This document shows positions 50,661 through 62,280 of a stretch of 64,000 nucleotides of DNA, piece by piece. The notes beneath the pieces are model-generated. The model ran no database searches, was not told the DNA's origin, and saw nothing but the letters and a program-made list of their open reading frames with translations. Both the position numbers and the translations under genes were made by a program. Position 1 is the stretch's first letter, and every line of letters begins with the position of its first letter. The stretch is from Anaeramoeba flamelloides (lineage: Eukaryota; Metamonada; Anaeramoebidae), in assembly GCA_027625915.1 (NCBI GenBank), contig JANTQA010000015.1:3935001-3999000 (forward strand), in the 5' to 3' direction.

Positions 50661-51111
50661 CAGTGATCAAAATAATGCGTGCACAAAGACGATAATCGGT
50701 GTTTACAAATATTATCCGTGCTTTTTTCTTCTTGTTCCAAGGCAACATTCAATCGGCTACCAAATAGTATACCTAATTTCAAATCAATTTTGAAAGTAAA
50801 TGTCTGGTTATTTTAAGTAAAATTTGAATTAGGAATTCAATTTGTTATGAAAATATTTCATAATTTTCTCAATTTTTTTGAAATTTTTTGTTTTTTTAAA
50901 GTTTTAAAATTTTCATAAAAATTTATCCCATTTTTCCAGATAAATTTTGCAATTTGATCCTTTCATTTTTAGAATTTCTTTTTAAATAATACAATTTTTA
51001 GTAAGCAATACCATGTTTTTTTTTCGGTTTTATTATCAGTATCTTTGATCGGTTGATGTATAGGTCTTCTATAATAAAAAAAACACTGTTTTTTATTTTG
51101 ACACGTGCACT
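50661..51111. mobile_element. family E element, Tc1/mariner-like end, copy E2
   Basis: It starts CAGTGATCAAAATAATGCGT, a typical Tc1/mariner-type end, and matches E1 through most of its length, including GTATAGGTCTTCTATAA near the right side. The right end is not well fixed: ACACTG (51084-51089) or TTTTGACACGTGCACT (to 51111). No transposase frame was found. Confidence 0.6.
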
Positions 51112-51326
51112 AATTTTTTTTGTACACTTTATTTTGTTTACAGTAGGACAAAAAAAATTTGCTAATATTATAAATTAAATAATATTATCAGTTATTTTCT
51201 TCAATAATTGAGATTAAAAATATCCCTTTTATATTTCAGATACCAGTATGTTGAGATCAGCAATTTTTTTTTTTTTTTTGTTGGGTATTATTATTAATTG
51301 TTATCAAAATAATAAAGTTTGAGAGT

Positions 51327-51756
51327 AACGTTTGGGAAAAAAAGTGAAACCTGAAAAGACAGTGAAACATAATTTTTAATTGGAACCCTTCACAGAAGCC
51401 GAATAGAAAAGTACAATCAAAAAAAAAAAGAAAAAATAAATTAACTTTAAGTAAATCTATTATAATATAGGGTTCAATCAAATTAACAAACTAAATTTAT
51501 ACCCATCTTATTATCAAAAGAGGAAATGTAGTTTTGGAGATCTTAAAAATATTACTTTTTTCAAAAATTTTTGAATAATTGATCAATCAAACAAAAAACT
51601 TACTAAAATATAGTATTATTAAAACTATTATTATCCTTAACACCACCTAGGTATTTTTTGTAAAACCTTTATTTTATCTCTTATTAATTGATCTTAATTG
51701 ACATTTTCAGTTTTTTTTCTATTAAAAACCGTGCTAAACTTTTTTTTTCTCTAGAA
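51327..51756. mobile_element. family A MITE, copy A3
   Basis: The left end is AACGTTTGGGAAAAAAAGTG and the right end is AACTTTTTTTTTCTCTAG. The core carries TTTTGGAGATCTTAAAAAT and AATAATTGATCAATCAAA, the reverse complement of the A1/A2 core. It is the most diverged family A copy here. Confidence 0.65.
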
Positions 51757-52723
51757 TTAAAATAATTTTTCAATTAATCAATATGACTTTTATTACAAAT
51801 CTCCAATTTTTTTTGTATATTATTGCTGAAAAAATTCCACTTTTTCATATATTAATGTAAAAAGAAAAATCTTCTCGAATTAGTTTTTTCCTTTTTGAGT
51901 TTTGGCCAAAAATTAAATTATCTGAATTTGAATTCAACAGTCTTATTTTCTCAAAAATAAAATTTTTAAAATATCCTTTCTCGATCTAAATAAAAGGAAA
52001 AAATTGCTTCAAAAATAAAATTTAAATAAATGAGCTTTCATGTTTCAAAATTCTTATTTATGGATTTATATTCCACTTTATATAAAAAAGGAATTTGAAC
52101 CAAGATCTCTCTATCGATTTACAAAAATGGTTTATTATGATTAGAAATGAAAAATTTATTATTATTTCCTTTTAAACAATAAACTTGTTTTTTTGGTGTA
52201 AAAAATTGATCTCATATATTAAAGTATGAAAAATCAATAATTTGCCCATAAAAAACTCTACACCCTAAGATTTATTTATCTTCAATTTCAAAACTAAAAT
52301 CTTCTAGTTGAAGAAAAATGCAAAATTTATACTTTTGAATATATATTTTAGAAATAATTTAGAATTAGTTCAAAAACGAAAAAGACTAAATTGAAGAGAT
52401 ATAATTAAAATATAAAAAAATTTAGTCAAAATTTGAGATTATGGTTTTCGTCATTTCTGATATTTCAGTGATTTTTTGAGGGATTAAGGTTTCTGTGATT
52501 TACATTTGAAAAAAAAATAAAAATATTTTGCCCACCCCACCCCACCCATCTCTTTCAAATTAAGATCACCAAAGGTCTTTTTTTTTCAAGTTTTGTTTAT
52601 GAAAGTATGTTAACTTGATAAAGCCATATTAAAAAAAAGAATGATAAATATTTTCTTCTTTTTTAACTTTTCAATAATTAATAAAACTAGAATTTTTTTT
52701 TCAAACAAATACCCATTTCTTTA

Positions 52724-52922
52724 CAGCCGGTTCCACTTTTAACGAACAAACTTTCAAGGAAATTTAAGGCACAATAAAAAAATTTCAAATTAACGCATAT
52801 TCTGTGGAATTGTTTTTTTTTATAAAAATTATTTTCCAAGAATTTGAATTTTGAACCTTAATTTGAAATTTTTTGTTGTCTTAAATAACATTGAAAATTT
52901 ATGCCCGAAAATTATAACTGGT
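52724..52922. mobile_element. family G hairpin MITE, copy G2
   Basis: It starts CAGCCGGTTCCACTTTTAACG and ends AATTATAACTGG, with inner arms sharing AAATTTAAGGCACAA and CTTAATTTGAAATTTTTTG. The layout is the same as G1 with more mismatches. Confidence 0.6.
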
Positions 52923-54435
52923 CACAATTTAGTTTTCCCGTATCCAAATTAATTTGTGAAGGGTTTTAGTTATATTAAACTGAAAAATAATTCAAATTTC
53001 AATTTCAAGTTTACTATTTTTTTGAATACAAAAAGACTATTACACATTTTTTAGTCCCAAAAAAGGATTCTTTACCTTTTACATTTATTGACAGTTTTAT
53101 TTTTGAAAATTAGAAAAAAATTAAACTTTTACTCTTGGAAATAAACTTATAAAATGTAAAAGAAAAACTTTATAAAATTTTTTTCTTCTAAAATCAAAAC
53201 GAATTTAGCTCTATATAATTTATTATCATATTATTTTTTTTTATAATTTGGGCTCTGTTATTATAAAACACGTTATTGGGCTATTTATTTTGAAATAGTT
53301 TTATTGTGTTGATTATATTGAAAATTTAGAGTAATAATAATAAAATATATTGGTATATTTAATCTTTGTGTTCCACCAGACTTAGTAAAATTATTATTAT
53401 TATGTTATAAATGATTGAATTAAAAATAATAAAATTAAAAAATATTTCTTTTGAAAATACTTTGTACTTGGTGGTTTTATTAACTAGTATTTTGAGAGAA
53501 TATTTAATTTAATTCATTTGATGATATTTAAATATTTTTTAGATGTTAAAAAAAAAGAAAAGAAGATTGAAAATCTTCAAAGTAATAAAGTGATTTGATA
53601 TTTTTTTAAAGTTTGATATCATTATAGTGATTTTTTTGAAATTAAGTATATTTTTTAAACAATTTTTTGTTTTAAAACTTAGTGGTTTTATTTTTAATGT
53701 ATATTTTGATAAACTTACATATACATATAATTTGGTTTCTTTCTTCTTCATATAAAATAAGGTTTTTTAAAATAATCTGAAAATATGCAGGATTTTATAC
53801 TTTTCCAAATCTATAAAAAAATATAATCAAATATGAAAAAGAATAATGTATTTCTGAAAATAACTTTTAACATAAATATGATCTAACCAACGGGATTTTA
53901 TTTCATTTTTAGTTTTCAAGATAAGGTTAAAATTGTTTTGGATATTGCTCTTAAAGTAACTAAATTATTTTTTTTCTTCAAATTCTTACAGTATTTAAAT
54001 TATTTTATTTCTTTTTTGGAAATAGATCAATAATTCTCAGCACTTTCCTAGATTTATAAGAACAATCTGTTACCTTGGTGCTGAGATAATAAAACAAAAA
54101 TTAAAAAAATGCAAGTTATAAATTCCAAGAAATTGGAAAAAAAGTTTAATCCAATTTCAATTTTTGTAAATCAGAAAACTCAACTTATAAATCAACTCAA
54201 GAGAATTAGTATTTTGAAGATCAACCAATTTTACCAAAGTTTTTTACATTTAAACACAATACAATTCTTTCTTCAAAGCTAGTATAAAAAAATTTGAAAA
54301 ATGTAATATGAAAAAGGAAAAATAATCAGAATTTATTCGAATTTATCAGAATTTGACAAGATCAAAAGCAATTCATTTTTTTCATATCTATTCCCTTTCT
54401 TTCTTTTCTAATAAAGAAATTATTGTGCGATTTAA

Positions 54436-57253
54436 ATGAGTACCAGTCTCTTTTTCTTTTCGCCATCGTTTGGCTTTATAAATGCACCCGTGATCAAAAT
54501 AATTTTTGCCTTTACTTTCATAATATCACCAACTTTTGGTTTTCTTGGCGTTCTACCAGAATCATATATTATTTCAAACGAGGGAGTAATACAAAAGAAA
54601 GAAATATACAAACTATTCACTGGAAATTTGTTTTTCATCACTTTGATTGATTTATTTGTAGGATCAGTCCTAATTTATCATTTCCGCTTAATTGAAAGAA
54701 TATTTGGAACTGCTAAATTTACTGTCCTTGTTACATTTGTTTATACCTTTTCAATTTTGACACAATTTGTTATGATGTTGATAATGCCATCAATAAAGTT
54801 TATAACACCTGGACCGTATTATTTTTTTCTTTTCTTTTTTGAGCTAATTCTTATTATTTTTTTTTAATTTTCAATTTGGCTTCCTCACACTACACTACAA
54901 GGAAAATTTTTTCAAAAAAAAATCTCTAAATTTTGTATTTTTGAAATATACTCATATAATAAACATTATTATACATAACAATTTTCAATGAGGTTTACAA
55001 CTTTAATAGATATTAATAGGAATTGAAAAAAAAAATGAAATTTTTCAGTAATATTTTTTTCATTTTTAATTGTAAAATTTTTGAATTTTTTAATTGACTT
55101 AGTAGAGAGATAATTTTCAAGTATTTTTTTAATAGTATAAAAGGAAACATATTTTTCAATTTGAAAATAGTACAAAATATTTCAATCAAAAGATATTGCT
55201 CAATTAAATTGAAAATCTGATTTTTTATCTGTTTTTGGAATATTTTTTATCATTTTATTTTTTTCCATGTTTAAGTTTTTATATACGTTCCCGGTTTTTT
55301 TCTGCAAATTGTTTTAACATATATTCTTTTTTCAATCTTAATGTTCAATCAAAAATTAATTCATTTCAACTTTTTCCAATATAAAAATACCCCAAAAATA
55401 GGTGTTTTTTTCAAAAGTCGGTATTTTTGAAAAGGGGGGTATTCAGATTTTCAAGAGTTTAATAGCTATCCTTTTTTTATTACATAAAATTATGATAACT
55501 TTGAAAAAATAATTTATAAAAGAAGTATAACTGAAATCCAATGTATAGTTTTGGCTAACTTTAATTTTAGGTATTTAAATTTTCCTTGTAGTGTACAAGG
55601 AAAATTTTTTCAAAAAAAAATCTCTAAATTTTGTATTTTTGAAATACACTCATATAATAAACATTATTATACATAACAATTTTCAATGAGTTGTACAACT
55701 TTAATAGATATTAATAGGAATTGAAAAAAAAATGAAATTTTTCAGAAATATTTTTTTCATTTTTAATTGTAAAATTTTTGAATTTTTTAATTGACTTAGT
55801 AGAGAGATAATTTTCAAGTATTTTTTTAATAGTATAAAAGGAAACATATTTTTCAATTTGAAAATAGTACAAAATATTTCAATCAAAAGATATTGCTCAA
55901 TTAAATTGAAAATCTGATTTTTTATCTGTTTTTGGAATATTTTTTTATCATTTTATTTTTTTTCATGTTTGAGTTTTTATATACGTTCCCGGTTTTTTTC
56001 TGCAAATTGCTTTAACATATATTCTTTTTTCAATCTTAATGTCCAATCAAAAATTAATTCATTTCAACTTTTTCCAATATAAAAATACCCTGAAAATAGG
56101 TGTTTTTTTGAAAAGTCGGTATTTTTGAAAAGGGGGGTATTCAGATTTTCAAGAGTTTAATAGCTATCCTTTTTTTATTACATAAAATTATGATAACTTT
56201 GAAAAAATAATTTATAAAAGAAGTATAACTTAAATCCAATTTATAGTTTGGGCTAACTTTAATTTTATGTATTTAAATTTTCCTTGTAGTGAGTCGATTG
56301 AAAACAAAACATAACAAAAAAAAAGAAAAAATCGTTTCATTTTGTAGATCTCTCAGGACAATAACGAAAATCAAATTAAAAAGCTTTTGTTCTAAAAACA
56401 ACCAAGACCTCAAAACCAATCGAATGATTACAATCCAATTTTCTTTTGTTACCAAAAACAAACCCAATTTTCTTTTGTACCAATGTTCAAACTTTTTTTT
56501 GAATTATTCATTTATTCTTGTAATAAAAATTCAATCAATTCCCATAATTAACCAATACTATATTATAGAATATCTTTAATCTTTGCCCTTCTTATTGTTT
56601 ACACAAACAAATTGCCGCCAACAACCACAATATTTCGTGGATTTGGCTTACGCTTTAATGCTAAATCGCTTGTGTGGCTATTTTGTGTTTTGTTGTTTGT
56701 CCGATCAAAAAAAATCTCAGTAATTGGTCCAATCACAGGAATTATTGCAGGTTTAGTTTATGAGATCGAATTATTGCCAATTAAAAAATTACTATTCCCA
56801 GAGTCTGTCAATAATTTTTGTTCAAAATATGTGATCCCAATACTTGGAACAAACCAATCCCGCCAATCTTTTGTATCAAATAGGAATACCAACAGAAATA
56901 TAAACAGAAATAGACAAATGCTGAATAACAACCAATTAAATTTAAATAGACAATTAGGCCGTACTAATGTGAATACGAATAGGAACCAAAACCAAAACCA
57001 AAATCAATTCTTACAAAATAACCAAAATAATTTGGCATCCACAGAAGAACAATTGCTTCAAAGTATAATTGAAAGAAGCAGAAACGAAATAACAAATTCA
57101 ACTGAAAATATTTCGACCCAATCCGAAGAATTTCAAAACAATTTACAAGAATTAATAGCAATTGGGTTTGATCCAGAAAAAGCTGAAGACGCTCTCAAAA
57201 AAACTCAGAATAATTTAACATTGGCTACTAATATATTATTATCTGGAAATTAA
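54436..57253 (+). CDS. UBAC2: UBAC2-type rhomboid-like ER protein with C-terminal UBA, two exons
   Basis: Exons 54436-54815 and 56569-57253 are joined in phase 2 to give 354 residues, against 344 in human UBAC2. The splice (GTATTA...TTATAG) rebuilds TPGPISLIFALLIVY, matching the ASGPYGLIFASFVPFY-like block of other UBAC2 proteins. Other matches are VLIYHFRLIERIFGTAKF (about 80-97), IFRGFGLRFNAKSLVWLF, and ITGIIAGLVYEIELLP. A long Asn/Arg/Gln linker (about 228-290) leads to a UBA domain near the C-terminus (LQELIAIGFDPEKAEDALKK, ATNILLSGN). UBAC2 is a pseudorhomboid of the ER membrane linked to ERAD and FAF2/UBXD8 handling. The rhomboid Ser/His catalytic pair is not apparent, as expected for the family. 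The 1753-nt intron is swollen by two tandem transposon copies; without them it would be about 350 nt. Confidence 0.92.
54893..55593. mobile_element. family H transposon, tandem copy 1
   Basis: It starts CACTACAAGGAAAATTTTTT and ends AAATTTTCCTTGTAGTG, inverted repeats of about 17 bp. It is 701 bp and lies wholly inside the UBAC2 intron. No transposase is seen. It is nearly identical to the next copy. Confidence 0.85.
55594..56291. mobile_element. family H transposon, tandem copy 2
   Basis: It starts TACAAGGAAAATTTTTTC directly after copy 1 and ends AAATTTTCCTTGTAGTG. The first three bases (CAC) of the left end are missing at the junction, so the two copies read CCTTGTAGTGTACAAGG where they meet. 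Only scattered single-base differences and homopolymer length changes separate it from copy 1, so the pair is young. Confidence 0.85.
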
Positions 57254-58297
57254 TTTTTTTTATATTTGTATTTTTTTTCTTTTTTTAATTCAATCAAAAA
57301 TACATTTTTTTGATAACAAATGATAAAAATATTATTAATAATAATTCTGCCATTTATTAATCAATTAGAAACAATTTTTTTTTTTTTTTGTATAAATCTT
57401 AAATTTTTAAACTTATAAATATCAAAATACACTGATACTTGAATAAATTTTTGAAAAATAAACAACCACTAAATTATAATGATTTATTGACTTTGTCAAA
57501 ACGAATCTTTCACAAGATTTTTATTATAAAAAGTAGGGAAAGAATAATTAAAACTAAAATTTTTTTTCCAAGTTTGATATTTTACAAGACCGAACATAGA
57601 ATGCCACTTGAAGGATTTTTTATTTTTAATTTTACAAAAAAATACACTTGTGAATAATTTGATTTTTTTCCTTCTTTTCTTTTAATAGAGTGTCTTTTTA
57701 AAAAATCACAACATAAAAATTTTTCAAAAATTTTTTAAAATAGTTGAAAATCTTTAGTTGATCAATTTTTAAGGTATTTAAACACAATTTCAAAAATTGT
57801 GACTAACCTAATATAACAAATTGATAAAAAAAAATATCCTTTAGTATTCAAGAACAACAAATAAATAAACCTGATTGTTAATTCACTTTTAAATCATTCC
57901 AAAGATTTTAAAACCTTGATATTTTAAAAATTATAAAAAAGTAATACAAAAACCTAAAAAAAAGTGATTCACAATTTTTGAAATTAATATTATTTAAATA
58001 CAATTTTTAGTAACATTTTTAAAACTACATATATATAACTTGAAATTATTTTTAATTTAAATAACAAAAAATATTTTTCAATTATAAATAATTTTGAAAA
58101 TAATTATTAATTTAATTTTGAAGAAATCTTTTTTTTTTTCCACTTGATCTTTACACAAAAAAAAAAAAAAAAAAAGAAGAAAAAATTGTAATGTTTTTTT
58201 AATTATAAAATTAATTAAAAAAATAAAAAGATAATATATAAATGTTGGTAATAATAATAAATAAAGTTAAAAACTTGAAAATAATATAATTATCCTA
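57254..58297. other. 1.0 kb region between convergent UBAC2 and cullin genes
   Basis: The genes converge here, so both 3' ends fall in this stretch. It holds D2 (57792-57980). An open frame from a TTG (57439-57657) ends KTEHRMPLEGFFIFNF and has mildly coding-like composition, but has no ATG and no recognised family. Confidence 0.5.
57792..57980. mobile_element. family D MITE, copy D2
   Basis: The ends are AAAAATTGTGACTAACCT on the left and AAGTGATTCACAATTTTT on the right. It is 189 bp. It matches D1 across its length with scattered differences. Confidence 0.7.
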
Positions 58298-59908
58298 TTA
58301 AGGGATATAAACAAGGTCATTCCCTTCCCTTTTAAGATACTCTCTATCCATTAAATTTCTGATTCTTTGGTCGATCAGTGTAATTGGAGCTTTAAATTTG
58401 TTTTGAACATTTTTCACAACGAGAGTGATTAACCCACCAGGCGATATTTTTTTATGTTTTTTCATTATTTGAATTGTAGTTGCTTCAATTACGATATTTC
58501 TTTCCTGCCCGACTAATTGCAACTGAGTGTTTTTTTTGTTATCATTAAAAGTTTGTATATTCATTCTGATTTTTATTAATGGGATGGAAGAAGAGGAATC
58601 TTTCGTATTTAGTCTATTTGTGATATTATGGTTATTTGAAGAAGAAGAATAGGAAGAATATGAAAAGGATTTATTGATGGTAAAAACATCGTCTTCCGAG
58701 ATTTCATTTTTCAAAACAGATTTAGTTCGTGTTAGAATAGATGCGTTTTTAGTAAGCAACCCGATTAAAGAAGTTTTCATGTTTATTAAAGGAATTTTGG
58801 TTTTTTCAACTAATTGTTTACACGATAAAGAAGGAGGCTCTTGATCATAGTCTGTGTTAAATTGTAATAAAATAAGCATTTGGAAGGTTGATAAGTATAA
58901 TTCATAAATTGAATGTTTCTTGGCCTGGTTGAAAGCATTAAAATACAGGTTAGCTGTACCCGTATTAAATTGCCACCTAATTAATCTACACTGATGGATT
59001 TTTGTATAATAATCCAGATACAAATTTAAATTGTCAGACAAAATTCCAGGCAATTGACATTCCAATTGAGAGATTTCAGGCCAAATACTTTGTTTTAATA
59101 CGCAGGGATCAATGTCAATTAATTCAAAATCTTGATCATCATTTTCTTGGAATTCAATAAAGTTATCACTTTCGACCCTTGAAATATTAAGCGATTTGAA
59201 CATTTCTTCCATTTTTAATGTAAATGCTGGCCATGTTTTTGATTTAATTTGCTTAATCATTTGCAGTTCTTGCTTTTCATGCTCGGTATTGTCGATTAAT
59301 CTTCTTGATAAATAAAATTCGTAATATTTTTTAAAAATATCTTTATCTTGGATACATTTCAGTAATTCTGAAAAAATTGAAATAATTAATTTGATTTCAG
59401 ATTCCTTTTTGCTGGTTAAATGACGAATCTGGAAATCAATAAACTGTGGTAAATTCCTTGCCATATTTGTATTAATATTAATAAATTGATGGAACGATTT
59501 ATCACCTCCTACAATGAAATCACGATCATTATTAAAGGATTCCTGGATAATTGAATTGTATACAATCCTTAAATTCATTAACTTGTTTGTCGTTTGGTAA
59601 TGTTCGATTTCCGATTTGTTATTATCATACTGTCGAATAGTTTCTTCTCCAAATGATACCAATAGATCTTGGAATTCCTTCACTAGCCATTTCTTTTCTC
59701 CAATGGAAATTAATAATTCATAAACAATTTTCAAGTCTTGTTTTTCTAATTTTTTAATCATCGCTTTAGGCCCACTTTCAGATGTAGATATTTCGTTGAA
59801 ATGATTTTTAATAAATTCCGTTCTAATAATTTCAATTATTTTTTTTTGGCTGCATTCTGGTAAAAATCTATTAACTAAAATTTTTTCCGAATTGAAAATA
59901 TCCTTGAC
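58298..59908 (-). CDS. cullin, C-terminal two thirds; 5' exon(s) not found
   Basis: On the minus strand the frame is open from a likely acceptor (AAAAAAAG ending at 59909) to a TAA at 58298-58300, 536 residues. An ATG at 59761 exists but is internal, since cullin-like sequence continues upstream (FLPECSQKKIIEIIRTEF). Matches include FVGGDKSFHQFININ-type cullin repeat sequence, DIFKKYYEFYLSRRLI, STFQMLILLQFN, and the C-terminal neddylation region IQIMKKHKKI with DREYLKREGNDLVYIP. Cullins scaffold RING ubiquitin ligases and are activated by NEDD8 on the Lys of the IMK motif, which is present. A Ser/Asn-rich insert lies before the C-terminal WHB domain. Complete cullins have about 240 more N-terminal residues that bind the substrate adaptor. 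These are absent from the adjacent 4 kb, which carries transposons B2 and F1. Confidence 0.85.
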   Translation of the reverse strand, partial: VKDIFNSEKILVNRFLPECSQKKIIEIIRTEFIKNHFNEISTSESGPKAMIKKLEKQDLKIVYELLISIGEKKWLVKEFQDLLVSFGEETIRQYDNNKSEIEHYQTTNKLMNLRIVYNSIIQESFNNDRDFIVGGDKSFHQFININTNMARNLPQFIDFQIRHLTSKKESEIKLIISIFSELLKCIQDKDIFKKYYEFYLSRRLIDNTEHEKQELQMIKQIKSKTWPAFTLKMEEMFKSLNISRVESDNFIEFQENDDQDFELIDIDPCVLKQSIWPEISQLECQLPGILSDNLNLYLDYYTKIHQCRLIRWQFNTGTANLYFNAFNQAKKHSIYELYLSTFQMLILLQFNTDYDQEPPSLSCKQLVEKTKIPLINMKTSLIGLLTKNASILTRTKSVLKNEISEDDVFTINKSFSYSSYSSSSNNHNITNRLNTKDSSSSIPLIKIRMNIQTFNDNKKNTQLQLVGQERNIVIEATTIQIMKKHKKISPGGLITLVVKNVQNKFKAPITLIDQRIRNLMDREYLKREGNDLVYIP

Positions 59909-59968
59909 CTTTTTTTAATATTTAAGAATATATAATAAATAAGAATAAAGTTAAATAAATAAACAACA

Positions 59969-59993
<25 letters not shown>

Positions 59994-59999
<6 letters not shown>

Positions 60000-60544
60000 A
60001 ACCATTTTTCAATCAAAGGGGACCAATTATAATGGGTGAATTACATATTTTAAAGGGTTTGAATGGATATTAGAAGAAAAAATTTATTTCGGTAATTCCA
60101 AAATTGAAATCATTTTTTCACATTTTTGCACATTTTTATTTTTTTTTGATTTTTCGATTTTTTTTTACACCAAATTCATTTGCAAATTTTTTTTTTATTG
60201 CAAGATCGATAGTCGCTTGGTAAAAATGTGTTATTATAAGGTTATTGATAAAGTAAAAATGATTGTAGAGAAATTATTTTGATTTCTATTGGAATTTTAT
60301 ATGATCTTCAATAGGAGATCAAAATGAACATTGTTGTTTTTCTCAATAGGTGCTCCTAAGAATTTGGGTTTTTCAATTTTTAAGAAAATCTATTGATTTA
60401 TTATTTTTATTTAGTCGGATATCAACTATTCTTGAATGTTTATTATTCTGTTTATTTCTTATTTAATCTTCAAAGGTCATTTATAAAAAATATTTGATTT
60501 TTGAAAAAAATGTTGGGTTACTTTGACTGAAACAAAGTTTATAT
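59994..60544. mobile_element. family B transposon, copy B2
   Basis: It starts TATATAAACCATTTTTCAATC then AAAGGGGACCA, and ends TTACTTTGACTGAAACAAAG then TTTATAT. It is 551 bp, shorter than B1. The left end lies in a (TA)n tract, and its last ATAT is also the first ATAT of F1. Confidence 0.65.
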
Positions 60545-62048
60545 CCCTTAGCACCCCAAATAACCTAAAAACATTTCAAACAAAAATTTTAATTTGAAAT
60601 GGTATAAAGGGATAATAAAGTATAGAATTAATAAACAATTATCTTAGAAAGAAAATTTTATAATTAAAAATTGTAGTTACTTAAAATAAAAAAATAACTT
60701 GAAAAAAATTTTTCAACATTGGGAATTTTTTTTTGGTTATTAGTGATTTTATTATTTTTCCAAATTTTGTCAAAATAAATTTTTTTTTTTTTTTGAAAAG
60801 TTTGTCTAGACATCAAAAACCTCTTAGTTTTAACATTTAAAACACATCATACTTTACTGGAAATTTTTTGGGGGCCTTTGCACCCCAAAATTGCCTAAAA
60901 TGCTTGATTAAATAATTTATTCATTATAAAAGTTATTATAACATCACATAGAAAATTTGTTTTATCTACTGATTACTATTCAATATCAATATCTATATTA
61001 GATTCTAAATAATTTAAAAATAAAAAAAAATATAAATTAAATTAGAAAAAAAAAATCAAATTTTTTTTCATTGCAAAATTTTACAATTTTTTCAACAAGA
61101 TTTTTTTTTCAAATTTTAAATGATTTGTTCAATAGTTCGAGTCAGATTAATAATTGATTTTTTTTTTTTTATTTTTTTCAATTTTTTTATTTTTGACTTT
61201 TTAAAATCTAGACATAAAATAAACAATATTGTTGAATTAGAGACCATATATCAGAACTTATTTAACAAGATCTGGATTAATTTATTAAGGAAAAATCCAA
61301 ATATCGCAAATATATTATTCAAATTTTTACCAATAACAAAATGCAATAAAAAAAAATTTGGTTTCGGAGATTATTTTATTATATCACGGAATAATATTTA
61401 AGAGCTATTTTTTATTTTATTTCAAATTTGGGTATAAATATTTTATCGATTAAATAGTAATGTATATTTGTTTTATTCCAATTTAATAAATTGAAATTAT
61501 TTTACAATTTTTTTTTTTTTTTTTGATTTTAAATTATTATCTATTGCTTAAATAAAAGTTTTAGAAAATTAATCATATTAAAAATTTAATTTTGGCCAAA
61601 AGAAATAAATTTCATTTTTCTCTTAATTAGATATTTATTGAAATTTTTTCTAAAAAAAAAAATTAAATTTCAAAGTAATTTATTTTATTTATTTATTTTT
61701 TTTATCATAAAATTAGCAAAATTTTTTGGTGGTTATTATTAATAAATTAATGTATTGAGTTTTGAATTACTATTAATGTAATAAAATTTCTGATTTAAAA
61801 AAATAAAATAAAAATAAAAATCTTTAAAAAAAATGTAAAAATGAATAATTATCATTTTTTTTTTCAATTTCAAAAAAAAAATCAATAACTTAACTACTTT
61901 ATCTTTGAACTATTTTGACTTTTTATTATAATTCAAATCTGGATTAAAGACAAATAAGAAAATTAATATATTAGTAGATCAATATCATTTTAAATCTAAT
62001 TTAAAAAATTTGATGAAATTTAGGTAAATCCGGGGTGCTAAGGGATAT
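60541..62048 (+). mobile_element. family F transposon, copy F1
   Basis: Perfect 17-bp ends, ATATCCCTTAGCACCCC and its complement GGGGTGCTAAGGGATAT, flank 1508 bp. The match continues inward with few mismatches (..AT..ACCTAAA). An open frame at 61120-61401 (93 codons from an ATG: MICSIVRVRLIIDFF, ...KSRHKINNIVELETIYQ) may be the tail of a lost transposase. An internal GCACCCCAAAATTGCCTAAA near 60890 resembles the end sequence, suggesting an ancient internal rearrangement also present in F2. Confidence 0.75.
61120..61401 (+). pseudogene. possible coding remnant inside F1
   Basis: This is a 93-codon open frame within the element. The last 50 residues, such as IVELETIYQNLFNKIWINLL, have protein-like composition. 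Its counterpart in F2 (26014-26271 minus) shares IVRV..LII.F and F.FLKS. No DDE motif or other transposase hallmark is visible, so this is a guess from its place. Confidence 0.25.
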
Positions 62049-62280
62049 GTGTGTGATCTAATTATTTTTTATAAAAGCAAAAAAAAGTTAAATATTTGAA
62101 GATACATATCTATTAAAGAGATAGATCCTTTTTTTTTTTTGTTATTTTTTTTTATCTGAATTAGCTCGTCATGCAATTAAAATCAGTGTGCAATTTTGAG
62201 AAAAATTGGTTAATTAAAAAAACTTTTAAATTTTTTTGTTTAATATCTGTGTTTATTGGTTTGATTTGGAAATAATCACC

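Larger units (their letters stand above)
49575..54435. other. 4.9 kb intergenic region with E2, A3 and G2
   Basis: No gene was seen. Three relics of transposon families are present: E2 (50661-51111), A3 (51327-51756) and G2 (52724-52922). The rest is A/T homopolymer and simple sequence. A CCCACCCCACCCCACCC stretch lies near 52532-52548. Confidence 0.6.

Noticed and set aside
54469-54867. Unspliced end of the first UBAC2 frame (FFLFFFELILIIFF)
   Set aside because: These residues are intron translation; the splice at 54815 restores family sequence.
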